A stretch of 64,000 nt of DNA from the NCBI GenBank assembly GCA_000697055.1, contig JNDT01002392.1, positions 124,001 through 188,000 on the forward strand, written 5' to 3'. The notes under the pieces are model-generated. The model saw nothing but the letters and a program-made list of their open reading frames with translations, had not been told where the DNA came from and ran no database searches. Shown here piece by piece: positions 1-13,448 of the stretch. How positions within the stretch are numbered: the first letter of the stretch is position 1; every line of letters starts with the position of its first letter. The position numbers and the translations under genes were made by a program. The DNA is from Saksenaea vasiformis B4078 (lineage: Eukaryota > Mucoromycota > Mucoromycetes > Mucorales > Saksenaeaceae).

Positions 1-75
1 GCCTGGAGTTGGATGCCGATCGGCCACATCATGGATGTTGAGCCGCGGATCTCCTGAGAAGCTCACCTGTGGAAG
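1..75 (-). CDS. Possible exon edge of an unidentified gene
   Basis: The first 75 bases are clearly more GC-rich than the several kilobases that follow. On the minus strand they read open behind a plausible 3' splice site (a pyrimidine-containing stretch ending CAG near position 65), and the frame runs off the left edge. The short peptide matches no family I recognise. It may be an internal exon of a gene lying to the left, or chance. The plus strand also reads open for 18 codons to a TGA at 52-54, so the strand is not secure. Confidence 0.15.
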
Positions 76-3000
76 CTAGATGATATTATTAGTTCCTAGG
101 GCTTCTTTTATAGTTTAGATGTGCCATGTAGTCAAGAAGTCTAATGCGTAGTTAAAGAGAAAGAGAAGAAGGAAACATAATTCTTTGTAACCGTGGATGA
201 TGCAGTATGATAAGCATTGGAAGACAGCCTTTAGATACTTTTTGCAAAACCGAGCCTATGTCATATCTAGTTTTTATCGTGCTACTTCCATGTTGTTGCA
301 TCTATACACTTGAGTCATGTTGACCACACAGGACATCATCGCTCTATAGTACCAAGGTTCTATCAAGCCAGTTCCATGTTCTCAAATTTTCTAATTTTGC
401 TCGTGCTGGCGATGTCGTATACATCGCATATAGGAACATCGGTCCATACCTTAAAACTGGGATAACGCCCAAAGCTAAGACCATTTATAAAACGTCAAGG
501 AAATCATTCTGCTGCCCTGAGGCAACTCAATGAATAGACCATAATAAGAGCACATGCACGCACAAATACAACACCATCTCTTACTTTCTCAATGAAATAA
601 AGAGAAGACTCAAAGGACTTTCTGCTTATCGCTGACGATGAAACAAACAAAATCCACAAACAAATATTGCATCATCGTCATCTTGCCACCAGGTAATATT
701 CAGTTCGATGGAAAACCGTCCCTTACACACGCCAACTTGATGCTGTGAATACTTAGAACTTAAGGATCTCCGGGTAAGAACAGTGCAAGAATCCCTGGGC
801 ACACAAATAGTTGCTCTAATACCATTGGGTAGTGGCAATAAGCGTTTCAAGTAGTTACATGTAGAACAGCCGTCGGTCCTGATATTCGTTACAGTGTAGC
901 AGTACGAAAAAACTTCAAGGTGCTTTTTTTGGGGGCACTGGATATACGCTGGTTGCAACCCCGATTTTTGCAACTGACAACAGACTCTTCTCATAAATGC
1001 TTAACAACGAATCCGACCTCGTTGCAACCTAATTATCACGGAATCCGGTTCGCAACCTGGGCTTTCTCGAGGCTGATTGGGAAAGCGGAAGCCCATTGCA
1101 CATGTAAATGCTGACCACGAACGTCTGCCAGTACTCTCAGTCCCTGGAGCAAGAAGAAATTGCGATGCCAGCAGTTCTGAGGTTTCGGGAAGTGATACAA
1201 CAGCTTTTTTAAGGAGCAAGTCATTATGGGAAACCATGTTTCTGATTGACTACCTTTCCGTAAGTAAAAAGTTACTGTAATAGCCATACCAACACGGTTT
1301 TGTTACGCGGACTATTTTGGAGCGTTTCGAGATTGGGATGTTCTATTTAAGAGACTTCAGCGTTTTAAAGGTTGACCACTGATAGATGCCGCCAGTTTCC
1401 CTTTCCACCTGAATATTCGCAGTGCGGCGCCTACCTCTGCGGAAGGGGTAAAGTAGATATTCGTCAAACATATCGGAGGCTCTAGTCTGTACAATGCTTA
1501 CGTTACTTGACTAATCTTGCGTCACACAAAGACTACGTTCATACAAAAAGCACGAATCTATGATGGTAGTAAAAATGGGTAGTGGCCTAATAACCGTGAA
1601 ATATTTCGCCCCTCTCTTGAGAGACACAATAGGCAAACCATCAATGATACGGACTTCCAATTCCTTGCGTTGCATGCATTAACTCCAAAGCAAGCGTGCA
1701 AAAATGTTGTTTACAATAAAGAAAAATTTACTATAACGGCTTAGTCGGACGTTTTTTATCGCACATTTGTCAATGTCTGGTATGGAATTCTCAACCTTCT
1801 TTTTTGGTAGATCCTTGGAATCTCTACTGATAAATTATTTTTTTCTCAAGACCATTTTTACATACAATGTAGCTGGTATTCCTGGCCATTTAATAATCGA
1901 ACGCACATAACTGTAATATGGTTTCTTTATCTCACAAATTCTTCTTGAAACATGATCAACTTCCCTGCATTGCTTCATATTAAAGGCAATGAACATTCCC
2001 ACAAGACTGTTTGAGTTATGAAGTTCGTAAAATTGCAGCACGTGGAGTCATTGCCAGCGTAATAAGCAAAATTCTTTAAAATTGCATGCGTTTCTTGATC
2101 GGCATTGATATGCAGTCTCTGGTATCGATGTCAATTAATTATTGGGAAACTTTGAATATTAACATATCATTATACTTTTCCGTTTGAAGATCAAGAGAGG
2201 ATATTGCATCCAAAAAATGGCTGATCTTAATTCTCGAAGGAATGTTACCGTTCTTTAAGGCTAAAATTAGTACCTGCAGATATATGACCTTGTCAGGAAT
2301 AGTACGTATAACGTGAACCTGTTGATAGGAATTTACTGGGACATTATCACATAAAGAATGCTGCTGCATCCGTTATACCCGTTATGAGGAGGTGATCAAA
2401 TGGATATTTCGTATTATTTGTGGTGCGCTCTCTAGCTAAAGGGGCGATTGGCGCGCCCTTCGTTTTTTTTAGAGTCTAGACTGTTAATCCACCCCCATCG
2501 TTCATCTGTTGACGCACAACTAGCATAGTCAGTGCGCCCAAAATAGCCGTGTAACGCGCGCCCCTTGATGCCATTTTCCATAAGCGGCGATCTTCGAGAT
2601 GAGCAGTAGCCCTTGTTTGCACCGACGATTAGCATTATGTACGTCAGGTACGATAAACAGTAGCTTATGAAACTAAGAGTAGACGAAAAACAACAGTCTT
2701 TAATCTGCTCCCTTTATTTTGTCCTAGTGCCTAGCGCCGTAACTAGGATACTAGAGACAAACAGGATCAGACCCTAGATATCCTCGTCTCCGCATTCGTG
2801 AGGCTAATGTATGCGCGGCGGATCGGTACGTCTACTATAATTGGCCGAAGCATCACCTGTCCCTGGACACATGAATCCCTTCATCAGCCTGTAGATTTGA
2901 TCCTTCCAGCACCCCTCAGAACTTTAATCGTCCTCACCCAACGCATAATGTCAGTCGAGAAAGTACCCTTCTTGCTTGTCAAATACACTTGTTTTAGATC

Positions 3001-6000
3001 TGTCGTAATCTTTTTTGGATCTCCAGACGTTCCGCGTTTTCCCATCGAAATCCAGGGCCAAAGAATGTCAACGACAGTGGTTTCCAAATTAAAGAATTAC
3101 TATCTGACCAATAACCGGCCGCTAAATAGCTTTACGTAATTCGAGCTGCAGAAGGCGCATCAAGAAAAGAATAGCGATAGACGCATTTTCTACTGTGGCA
3201 CTAGTTTGAACTCTTGACCTTGAAAGAGAAATCTCAAAAGCTTCACTAAGCATTCCCTATAGTGTACTTCCTAATGTTCGTCATAATGTGTACGTTTCGA
3301 TGGATCTAATGGCTTCAACTGGTGGAGTAACGGGGTACCGCATATGCCTAATTCTTGAAGATCTGCGTTTCACAGCTTTTTGTGTATCCTTGTAACAATC
3401 TACTTACTTCCACTGCCAGCTGCATTGAACGACGTCGATATACGATTTACAAGGACAATAAGGCTTAGCTGCACTAATAGAAACTTAGGCGACTCCACCT
3501 TATAGATGAAGTGCACTCCTTCATCTGAAGATTAACCCAGAAAGTTGATTGTGACATGCAGAAGGATACTATCTCGCAAGGATACTTTTGTGGAGCATCA
3601 TCTGTGAAAGCACGTTTATTTCAACGGTTCTATCCAATACTGTGGCAGCCCATCCTTCTATGAATGGATATCTTCGGTGAAACAGGATCAAACTTTCCCT
3701 TAATGACTCCATAGAATCGTTACGAATTTAAAGTTTCTGTTTGAGAACTGGAACTAATAACAGCAAGATATAACTAACTTCAGGTTCTTACTTAGAGACA
3801 AATTGAAGGAAAAAAGGGAAAGAGCTTAGAGCTTCGCTACGATGTCGTAAATTACCGGAGTCAATACCCGCGCGAACGGAGCTCAAGCCCGCATCTTAAT
3901 CTCGTGATTTATTATCTGATCTTTTATGCATTGCGACTGTTGACTAGATGAACTACAAAAGAATTAAGAGCTACAGCATGCTCTAGACCTGGTGAGTCAC
4001 AAGAAAGTAGGGATCGTTGTACTGAAATCAGAAAGCCGTCGCGCTGCTGAAGTGTGAGCGTGTACAACCGGTATCAGCATGTAATAGAGATTAAGCACGA
4101 TAAGATCTTGTACAAGAATTACGAAGTTTCTGCATAACGTGTTTTCATTACTGACTGTAATTACAAACTCCATGGTCGTCAGATTACGGAGATGCATTGT
4201 TACACTTCATACAACCAAACCTCAACAAGTTATTCTTGACCAACAAGCAAGCTAATGAAAAGTACTGGCGAGATCAACGCAAGCGTCGGGCGATGGCACT
4301 GCCGCCCCATCGACGGCCCATTTCAGGCCAGCTCATAATTTTTCAAGCCGCACAACGCATAGAGATGCAATAAGAGGAACCGTACATGATTACGTGTACG
4401 GTACTTGAATACGCAGGAACGGCGTAGTGGAGCATCTTAGGTCAAAAAGCAAACAATTATAAAGATCTTGGGCTTCTATAGTACGTATCTCAGATAAGAA
4501 GAAAAAACGTTGACGCATCAGTGAGCCAAGGTGGCAATCACACTCATTCATGTCATTGTAAGCCAAAATGTCTATTTTTATCACTGTCTAGTATGTATAC
4601 ATATGTATCTGCGTTTCGACAACGAAGCAAAGTGGATCTATAGGAGCATCAAGCGCGCCACGCTGTGTTACTTGGAAAATCCTCAAGATTTGCTACGGGA
4701 AAAACCAACGAGGAAAACACTGGTTAATACCGATTTCAGACATTTTTTTCCGTGGTTAAAAATCCAGTATTTATCTACATTAATTCGGTATTTCTTAAGA
4801 CTTATCCGTCGTGTATCAGTATTTCCACGTCGTCTCTTGGTGTTCTTGCGTATTTATCTGCATTTCTCTGCAATTCCCTCTTTTAGTGATCAGTGGACGT
4901 ACTATAATCTACGAAGAAACACAATTTCCTAAAACAGGAAATCGTATAAAGTCTCCCACTTGTATGGCTCGCTTGTCAATGACAGCTGTTGAAATGGACC
5001 CGGCATTTGTGCGTATTTCTCCGTATTCCCCGTTGTGATGGCAGATAATTACGGGAAAAGTGTTTGACATCGGTATTTCTCGTAGCTGTCTGCATTTCTC
5101 TGCATTTATCGGTCAACTTTTTCTCATAGTAATTAGACAAAGCGTAGGCACGCTCGCTTATGACAAGTCAGAAACAAGTAAAAGCGTTCTTAGGTGTCTC
5201 ATCACCGAAGTAACATGTTACAGGTACTTTGACTGCTACCAACCAACTTACCCTTGCTCCCACGGTCGCGCGACCGTATAAGCAAAGCCTACGATCTTTT
5301 ACTGGATTGCTTGTCTGTGGCTCAAGCATACCCTTGACCCGGACTTACGGCGCCATTATTGGTACCGTCACGTCGAGGCGACCGCTGTCTTCATTCAATC
5401 GACGAAGGTGACACCTATTATTGGAAAGCTTTTTTTCAGACCGGCACTCTCCCGAAGAGCGACTTGCTCTGCGGTACCAAGGAATCTGTGAGCGTGTACA
5501 AAATCAAAATCATTCAAAAGTCGCAAGTAAGCACGACAAGCCGATTAACCTCGCATCTACTCCTATCAGTAATAGATTATCCTATTGTCTCAACTGATAT
5601 GATAATTGAGGTCTTCGGACAATTTCCAATTTGGGGAGAAAATGTAGCATGATTCTGATTCCGAAACATCAGGGACCTGTAAAGTTCTCCTCCATGGGTC
5701 AATGACCTTCCACGCTTTTTAATGTCATCTTTTTTTAGCGTCTTGCCTCCGCTCCTATCCGTCTTTTCGTCTCAGCCAGTGTCGGAGCTTGTATATTCCC
5801 CAGAAGTTACATTTTGTTATCCCCATCAAGTCTTCTCAATATGGGTAGGATCTACCTCACTCCAACACTATTCGTTAATCTCGCAAAACATTATCACCTG
5901 ATGCCAAGTAGAAAATATGTTGGAAGGAGTTGAGGCATTTTTTTTGCATTAATTAGACTATCCACGGTAAGTTCTTGTTTTATGGTGAATATAATTTAAC

Positions 6001-6460
6001 TCACCAGTAGTTAACAAGCTGAAGACAAGATGGCATGATACGATGACATCTTTTTATTGTCCTTAAGTACAGCAATCCCGAAAATAGAAGGCTTCTCGTG
6101 CAGCACAAGATTCCACGTGGTAGAATATTTAACCGTTTTTAAGTGTTTTTTTTTACCGTTGATCGAACGGTTGGCGCGGGATCTTTGCAGTCAACTGTTC
6201 CGTAATTACACAAAGATTGGTTGTTGACTAATCTCCATAAGTTAGTATGTGTTCGCATCACTCTTGAATATGTTTGTTATTGTACCCAATGAGATCACAA
6301 AGGTCCTAGTCTTGTTCCACCTTCCATTTCTTTATCATCGTGTTGATCTATGACGTTTTGTCGTTACAAGCAATGACGCACCGAAACAACTGTCATCCTT
6401 ATTTTTGTTTTTGACATTATCTTGCGTGTGAAAAAAAGAAACGTGTTTTTACCCCGCCTC
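76..6460. other. Gene-poor AT-rich stretch, no supportable gene
   Basis: About 6.4 kb without a reading frame that looks coding: the open frames are short, overlap on both strands and lack family motifs. There is a loose dispersed repetition of pyrimidine-rich words (variants of GTATTTCT and TCTGCATTTCTCTGCA) between about 4750 and 5110, which could be decayed repeat DNA. I see no tRNA, rRNA, LTR ends or inverted terminal repeats. It most resembles old transposon debris or a long intergenic spacer. Confidence 0.4.
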
Positions 6461-6477
6461 ATTCGATCTCTTTTCTT

Positions 6478-9058
6478 ATGTCTCATGTTTTCCTCGGAAT
6501 CAATGCTTGTTTCGTTTCGCGTGCGTATCGTGTGACTCAAAACTGCGCATTTCAACACGCCACCTCAAATCGACGTGAGGGTCCGATCAGACAACAGTTA
6601 AAGCGACCAACGCACAAGGTAAACCTCTTCCTCCATTCATTCGTTCCTTCTGACTTTATCCCTCTTTTTTGTTTTTCTCCTTCATGTCTGTCCATGCTTC
6701 AGTACCTGACACAGACCGCCGTTCCCTGTTGACCTTGCAGGATGTACTTACCGATCCTAAACTATTGCGGGAATTCGATAAGTACCTTCAGCAAACACAG
6801 TCGCATCGAAACCTACTTTTCGTGGAAGCCATGTCACAGCTACGACACGAAGAAGGCGGTCCAGTGAAGATAGAAACAATCCTTCACAGGTAACTCAGAT
6901 ATTTAGTCGCTTGTTCATCAATTAAAGAAAAATGTAAAAGAATATACAATACCTTTATTGAAGTTGGCGCATCGCTTGAGCTAAAGACAACCACATATGA
7001 GCAGGTTAAACGCGACTTCAATGCCCTCAGATGGGCTATTATTGATCGGCGTACTGCTGTGGGAATACTGAAAGATACAGAGACTGAAATCATGGATGTT
7101 CTTGTAAGTTCTTGGCCTTTTTCATTCTTGATAGCAAACCTGTTTTGATTAGAATAGAAAGCTCTCTGGATTCCTTCAAACTGTCTCAAAGCCCATTGAG
7201 TAAGTCCACGCAGATCATTTCCATAATTTCCTTATTCTGTTTTTGTCAGCTCCAATCCGCCATATTTGCAACGACAGCCAAAGAAAGACCAAAAACGTGT
7301 TGTGATCGTCGGTGGTGGTTTTACCGTATGGAGAAAAAAACACGCTTAAAAAAAAGCAAAAACCGACTGATCTTTCAATATAGGGTTTCACTGTTGCCTC
7401 CATTTTGGATTCAATGCCGCTCTTTCATGTGACACTAATAGATACAAAAGGTTAAGACAGCGACAAGCCGAAAGCTTGGTACTCATCTTCCCCGTGATTT
7501 TTAACAGACTCGTTCGAATACACACCCGGTATCGTTACTATGATTACCAATCCGGAAAAATCGTCTTCTCTCAGAGTACGCCATGAGGAATACGTTCGAA
7601 ACGGCAGAGTCATTATTGGCTATGCAGACAACATCGATGACGATGCTACATGTGTCCAAATTAATAATGAGAAGGTATGTCTCTTCACAAGTGTAACTGT
7701 CTTATGACTAAAATATAAATAAAACGCAGATCTATTTTGACTATTTGGTGATTGCTACCGGGAGCTCATACACATCGCAACTCAAATCAACGGACGTGTC
7801 CTCACTGTACCGGGTCTCTGGCCTCAAGCAAATTTATTCTGAGCTTGTGGAGGCTAAAAGAATATTAATTGTGGGCGCCGGATTGGTTGGGTGTGAGTTG
7901 GCTGCTGAGATCGCACAGCGCAGGTTCCCAGGGCCTTACCCAGAGAAACAAATTACCTTGGTCGAGCTCAGCTCCACTGTTATTCCTCGAAGCAATCCTC
8001 ATCAGCAGCAAAAAGCAGCTCAGTATCTGACAGAGTTAGGCGTTGAGATCATCTGCAATGAAAAAATCATGGACTTCAACGCGGAGCAAGATAACATTTA
8101 CCAAGGCACTAGCGGACGGATTTACAGCGGGCGTGACAGCAAAGTCTTCATGGCCACAGGGACCCGGCCCAACAGCGGATTATTATTGGCTAGCGCTGCC
8201 CTCGAATGCTGCCTCGATGACCGCAACCGGATCCGGGTCAAGCCGACACTTCAACTGGATCACTGGAAATACCGACATATCTTTGCCGGTGGAGACGTGA
8301 CCAACGTTATTGAAGAAAAGACAGGCTACTCTGCTACCATTGCTGGCGTTTGTATTGCCCGCAATATTTGTCGCCTCGAAAAAGGGAAAATGCCAGTAAA
8401 TCAAGGAACGAAAGGTTTGTTGCCTGCACCTATCAAACCTCTCCATGGTATTGCTGCCCAAGGCGGTATTGGAAAAAGTAAGAAACTTTAACTTTATCTT
8501 GCAGTAACATGACCTTTCAAATTTTTAGAGAAATTAAGTTTGTTTATGCGAAAGTTCTCGTTTTTGAACCCTCACTGGACAGCTCTCAAATACTTTGATG
8601 AACAACAATTTGTAAAATTGGTGCAAGACCGTACTAGAGCCTCTGCTGTCGTTGGCCGCCTTCCACGCAAGCTGGCTTTGCGACCCTCTCAGTCCACCGC
8701 TTCTCGGTCAAGCTTACCCTATTCTGTTCGTAGTAACGTAGGGTACGACATGAGTTGTGGAAGCCTAACAAGTCAGAACCCTCCTCTTTTCCAACGACGA
8801 CCATCTTATATCAGTCATCGTGCGGGAGAGTGTCGCTGCTCGACTTCCACAAATGATTATCGCTACATTGATGATGACGATGATGACGACGACGACGACG
8901 ACGCTACATCGGTTGATCAGTTCTCTTTAAGCTTGAAAAACGTTCGGCTCTTCGACGACGATAGTCTTGACAACGTGGCGAAATCGAGACGCTCTTCCTG
9001 TTCTTCCTTATCTAATAACTCGCTGAGCTCTGTTTCGCTTCCTCAGCTCCGTGTTTGA
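6478..9058 (+). CDS. RGS-like domain fused to FSP1/AIF-type NAD(P)H-FAD oxidoreductase
   Basis: Nine exons join in phase: 6478-6618, 6741-6889, 6941-7103, 7153-7199, 7250-7325, 7384-7450, 7508-7674, 7730-8477, 8529-9058, giving about 695 aa. Residues ~48-165 resemble an RGS domain (the LREFDKYL and LLFVEAM helices, then IYNTFIEVGA and a late KLSGFL). Residues ~183 onward form a pyridine-nucleotide disulfide oxidoreductase: FAD-binding GGGFTG (~188-193), NAD(P)H-binding GAGLVG (~319-324), an ATG motif, and a second FAD motif FAGGD. This arrangement is known from AIF/FSP1 (AIFM2) and NDH-2 relatives, which move electrons from NAD(P)H to quinones. The C-terminal ~170 aa are serine-rich with an 11-residue aspartate run and look disordered. 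No transmembrane segment is evident. The start ATG is the least certain part, and the RGS assignment is by eye. Two separate genes are possible, but exon phases support one product. Confidence 0.72.
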
Positions 9059-10192
9059 TCTGAACGACTTAAATGCTTCTTACAATACCTTGCCTATGCG
9101 CCATGGAATCCATTCCTTTTTACATATATAGACCTATGACTTATTTTTATGGTGCATCTTTCGCAGTTAAAATTTTTACATGCTATCTTATAGTCAACTA
9201 GCTTTTTGACATCAATTTAGACATCGTTTAAGAACGTTATGCATGCCCCTTTTTTCTTCTTCTTATAGATTTTTTTTAACAAGCTATAGTTTAGGTCGGG
9301 TCTAGGTGCTTTGTCGTCGAGGACCATTCGACATACAACTAGTGTATGGAAACATATGCTTAAATAAAAGTCTACTTATAGTGGACCTGAAGCTGTATGA
9401 GTTGATCGCTGTACGAATCATGCATTGTAATCTGTTCCATCACTCAGTTACGAATGCTTCGACATCAAATCCCAGTCTACACTAAGAGCAGTGACTGAAA
9501 ATAGTTCTGATTTCTCGAGCAGTTTTGTACATCTTCGACTGTAGTTTTGGCGTCTAGATCGAAGACCTCTACGAAAATTACGAATATTTCTTCGTATCTT
9601 CATCTATGTCCCAGAAAGATTATAGCGGAAGAGCATGAAACCAACCAACAGTTCCTACGAGAGACGCTCCGCCTTGCTGCCTATTATGCGCATACTAACA
9701 GCATCGTCAAACATGACGTTGCCATGTCTTATTTGCATTTCTTGAATCCATGCCGCCCATACTTCAATGACTCACTGTGTTCTGAACATGGACAATAAGA
9801 TAAAATTGCAAGTTTATACAAGCATTATGTGCAAATGCACATGTTATCGTACAGTGCAGATAGATAAATAGCTAACTTATGGCAAGTAGAGAAAATGAGA
9901 TTCAGGACCAGATAACTTGCGAAGCAAAACCAGAAACCTTAACTGCAACCATTGGCATGAGGCTGTTCATCATCTAGCAAGAAAAACGGTGGTTCAATCT
10001 TTAGCAGATCCTTTTGAAATGGCCCTATGATTTCTATCTATCGTTCAAAAAAGTTCTCACGCATTTGCTCTTTTTCCCATCCTTTCTAAATGGCATGTCA
10101 GAATATCTTTTTACAATTTTATCTCAATACCCAAAGCTTAACGTCAATAGGGTTGCTGTAAATAGCAGACTTTTTCTTTTCCATAAAAGCAA
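9059..10192. other. Intergenic spacer between convergent genes
   Basis: This is the 3' spacer shared by the RGS/oxidoreductase gene and U2AF35. It is AT-rich and contains AATAAA-like words (for example near 9363). No coding frame with family features is visible, and no RNA gene was recognised. Confidence 0.5.
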
Positions 10193-11021
10193 TTAGTCGT
10201 ATCTCTCTCGCCCATACTCGGTTTCATGCCCACGGCGACTACTACTTCTTCTATCTTCGTCTTCTCTTTCTCTGCGCCTGGCCTCTTTCCGTTTCTCCCT
10301 AACTGTCAGTCTCTGTGCCTCCATTAGATCAGTCTGAAGTGCTCGAGAAGGATGTTTGAGATGCATAAAGTTACAGAAGCCTCCTCGATTGCATTCGGCC
10401 AACTCGTTCTGCCTACAACATGCTTCTCTAAAATCGGTAACTGGCGATAATTCCGCGTACAGTGGACGACCTTTTAAAACGCAAAGGTCAGTATCTCTCC
10501 TCTTTCCACCTTTCTCTTCAATTATTTTACCTGCATAGAATCGATTATTCAGACTTTCTACAGCTTTTCCAGCATCTTCTTCATAACGGTACTGGCAATA
10601 TACGTTGCCAACCAAATGATCGCCGACATTGTCACAAACACACATTTCCTCTACCTCGCCGTACTTGGCGAGTTCCATAAACACATCTTCGTAAAATAGG
10701 TCAAAATCTTGCTGAAGTTGCTCCTCATTCATGTGGCAGATGGGGTTGTGCGATGGATTCTGGTACATATTGGCGATCAGAATCGTCTGTGAGAAGGTTG
10801 GTTTCACATGCTTTCTCGAACAACGTTCACCGTGGCGGCATGCACCAATCTGGGAATGCACTTGTTAGTTGATGCACAGCTAAATTATGTAACTAATCTA
10901 CCTTGAAATAGAAAGAGCAATTCACTCTGAAAAGTACATCAGTCTGCTGCCATTCATTGATATTTTCCTGTACTTACTTGTCCTTTTCGGTACCATAAAT
11001 ACTAGCAAGATATTCGGCCAT
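10193..11021 (-). CDS. U2AF1: U2AF small subunit (U2AF35), 3' splice-site AG recognition factor
   Basis: Exons in transcription order: 11021-10978, 10926-10902, 10849-10531, 10470-10193; product 221 aa. The start MAEYLASIYGTEKD is the conserved N-terminus of the family. Order: first CCCH zinc finger (CSFYFKIGACRHG then CSRKH), a UHM/RRM-like domain (~43-145) with the acidic FYEDVFMEL helix, a second CCCH finger (CCRQNELAECNRGGFCNFMH), then an Arg/Ser/Glu-rich tail. The protein binds the AG at intron 3' ends with U2AF65 and recruits the U2 snRNP in the nucleus. The 60-nt intron at 10471-10530 has a length divisible by three and no in-frame stop, so retention would add 20 residues inside the UHM domain. 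The gene is transcribed away from the CTR gene. Confidence 0.93.
10471..10530 (-). other. Frame-preserving 60-nt intron in U2AF35
   Basis: On the minus strand it begins GTAAAATAAT and ends TTTTAAAAG. Removing it restores the conserved junction YAG-RPLYAEL; keeping it inserts a Lys/Glu/Arg-rich 20-residue stretch without a stop codon. The junction match makes splicing the default reading. Confidence 0.8.
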
Positions 11022-13448
11022 GGTGTTACGAGAATGAACGAGTGTGAAAAGACAGGTCTGGAGGATGCCTCAAAAAAGCCACACAGCCAATGGCTGACGT
11101 TGACAGTCTGAACGGCCTAACTTTCTACCAGCCAATCACAGAGGAATCATCTAGAGTCTGTCCATGTGCCCATCCACCACCTGTTGAACATCCACTTTTT
11201 GCGAGTATTCGAACTGAATTTAATATTCATCTCACAGTGTAGCTATCTTGCATAAAAAACTAATAAACCTAGCGGTAATATAGACAGATGCGTTCAAATA
11301 AGAATTTAATTTGCAGCTTTATGACAGGTTAAACTGCGCTCTTTAACAAAACTGATATTGCATGCTATTACATTCTATTATTCATCAATGGAAAATATGA
11401 AACGTGACGTTTGCATATGTAATTGTTAGGGTAAAATAGGCGATATTTAATTAGGCATTTTGCAAGATCCCTTGACGTCCACTTTGCCATGGAAGACCGT
11501 AAAGACGATGCCGCTTATGGACAGCTTGACAATGACATTTTAGTGCACTGTTGACCACTAATTGTTAAATCAAGCAAAAAGTGTTACTGACGCATCCATT
11601 GCGTAGAACCAAATATTCACCCTGTTCATACCAATTCCATAAGTTATCTCTATGGATACCAAACTGAGAAGACCCGCGCAATATGCACAAGAAGGTGCTG
11701 GGTGGTTTTCATCGAATTCTCGGGGGTGTCCAAACCTGTGTATTTTGGCGCTTTTCGTAAAGATAATGACTTTATTGGAGACTTTGCAGACGAGCATTCG
11801 ACAGTCTGAACAGGATTGGCACAGGTGCGAAACTCAGTTATCGAAGGCGATTGTAATCTTGTTGCTCATGGTGAAGCACACCAGGACAAATCAGCAGCCA
11901 TGCAACCTTCTATATTTGAATGATGTTTGATCCCACGATGGACCGGCAGGAGCTCATACTTGCAAGAACACCCTGCTTCTTAGTTTGAAACTGTTTTCTA
12001 TGCAACCAATCTATGAAGAAGAGGGATGCTGTCCATAAATGGGACAGAAGCCAACAGACTTGCGAATTCAACAAGGATAGAGAGCGTTCATAAAACACAA
12101 CATCTAATCAAAGTAGATAGAAAATCACATTGAATAAAATGTATGATGTAGAGAAGTTTTCGAAAGGGTCCGGGTGTTGCGGTTGGATATATAAAGACGA
12201 TCAATTGTTGTGTATATCTCACGCAAATCAAAGCTGGAAATTCTCTTGGAAGATAACTGCTAAAGGAATGACACCCAAAACTGGATTTTGGTAGTCAATC
12301 TGCCCACTGTTTGTATGTTAGCGTTGACTGTACTGGTTAAGGGATACAGGTCAGAAAAGACGGAATGCAGTAGAACAGTACGCACAGTTTTATTCTGGAA
12401 GAGAAAAGTTAGGTGTTGGCGCTAAAATCTCTTGTTTGTGGCTATGGTGATTGTCACACACAATACCTCCTCTGGATCAGGTTGGGCGTTGTTGGTTAGG
12501 GTCGAGTGCAGTTTGTGATTCCATTAGTTCCTATCCAACAGGTAATGGTAACTATCATGTAGAACTCATGGTCGGCTCCTGTTTCAAAGCAGCTGTTCTA
12601 TTATATCAGACGGGTTTCGTGTCTTTAAAGTTCTTATCCATTTGATTACGACGATGGCGCCAAGTTCACCCGGTTTGGAAGGTGACCCTTCCAAACCTTA
12701 TCGCGTTCCTTTGAGGCGCCGATGCCGTCTATTGTCCTAAGACCGTTTGCGATAAAATTTCGATTCATGCGTAAAACTGACCAATGATTTCCATACAGCC
12801 TGACAAATATTATGTTCTTATTTTCATGTAACAACAATTTACGCAGTATAGGCGGATCCATCATGCAAAACGCTTAGGTACGTGTTTGTATAGTGTCATG
12901 TCACATGTATCCTCTGTTAAACAAACCAAGTCATCTATTTGTTTCTCAGTGGAAACGGTACCTAGTGCGCTTTTTTTGCTATCCAACAAGGAATATATAT
13001 CCCGACTTCCTTTCTCTTATTCTTCGTCCGATGAAAATGATTACTATAGGTATATACCGTTCATTTCGCATGTCACGTCCGATACATGTTGATCCTTCGA
13101 TGCATTCGTTCCTGCATTTGCTTGAGTCATTACGAAGATAAGAGCACAATGCATGAGAAGTGCGAAAAGTGGCATGATCACGGAACGGTATTGATCTTGT
13201 AACTCCATATGCTTGCTTGTTTCTTTCCGCTAATTCCGTTTCTTTTGCAAGCGGAGCGATTATCGGAGCCGTACCGGGACCTACATCGTGATGACATCTC
13301 TTCTGCGCGATTTTTGCTCCCCATAACCTGCCTGCTAAACGCTTTGATTCCCCGCCAAGGCGCAAACCTACATAAGGAAAAGCATTTGCGCGCAACCCCT
13401 AGCACCGATTCTCTTTTTCTATCCTATTTTATTTTCCTTTTTTTAATC
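11022..13448. other. Intergenic region upstream of U2AF35 and CTR
   Basis: About 2.4 kb between divergent genes. No frame has recognisable family features. The last ~200 bases before the CTR start are rich in pyrimidines, typical of a fungal 5' leader. An open frame continues upstream of the CTR ATG from 13209, but it is low-complexity and unconserved in appearance, so it was not taken as coding. Confidence 0.45.

Noticed and set aside
13313..13320. TTTGCTCC in the CTR upstream region, similar to the yeast Mac1 copper element
   Set aside because: A single seven-base match is expected by chance in AT-rich DNA, and no second copy or matching site near the BIM1-like gene was found.
13209..13448. 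In-frame N-terminal extension of the CTR protein
   Set aside because: The open frame upstream of 13449 continues without stop but is leader-like, and the family normally begins with the Met-rich segment, so the later ATG was kept.
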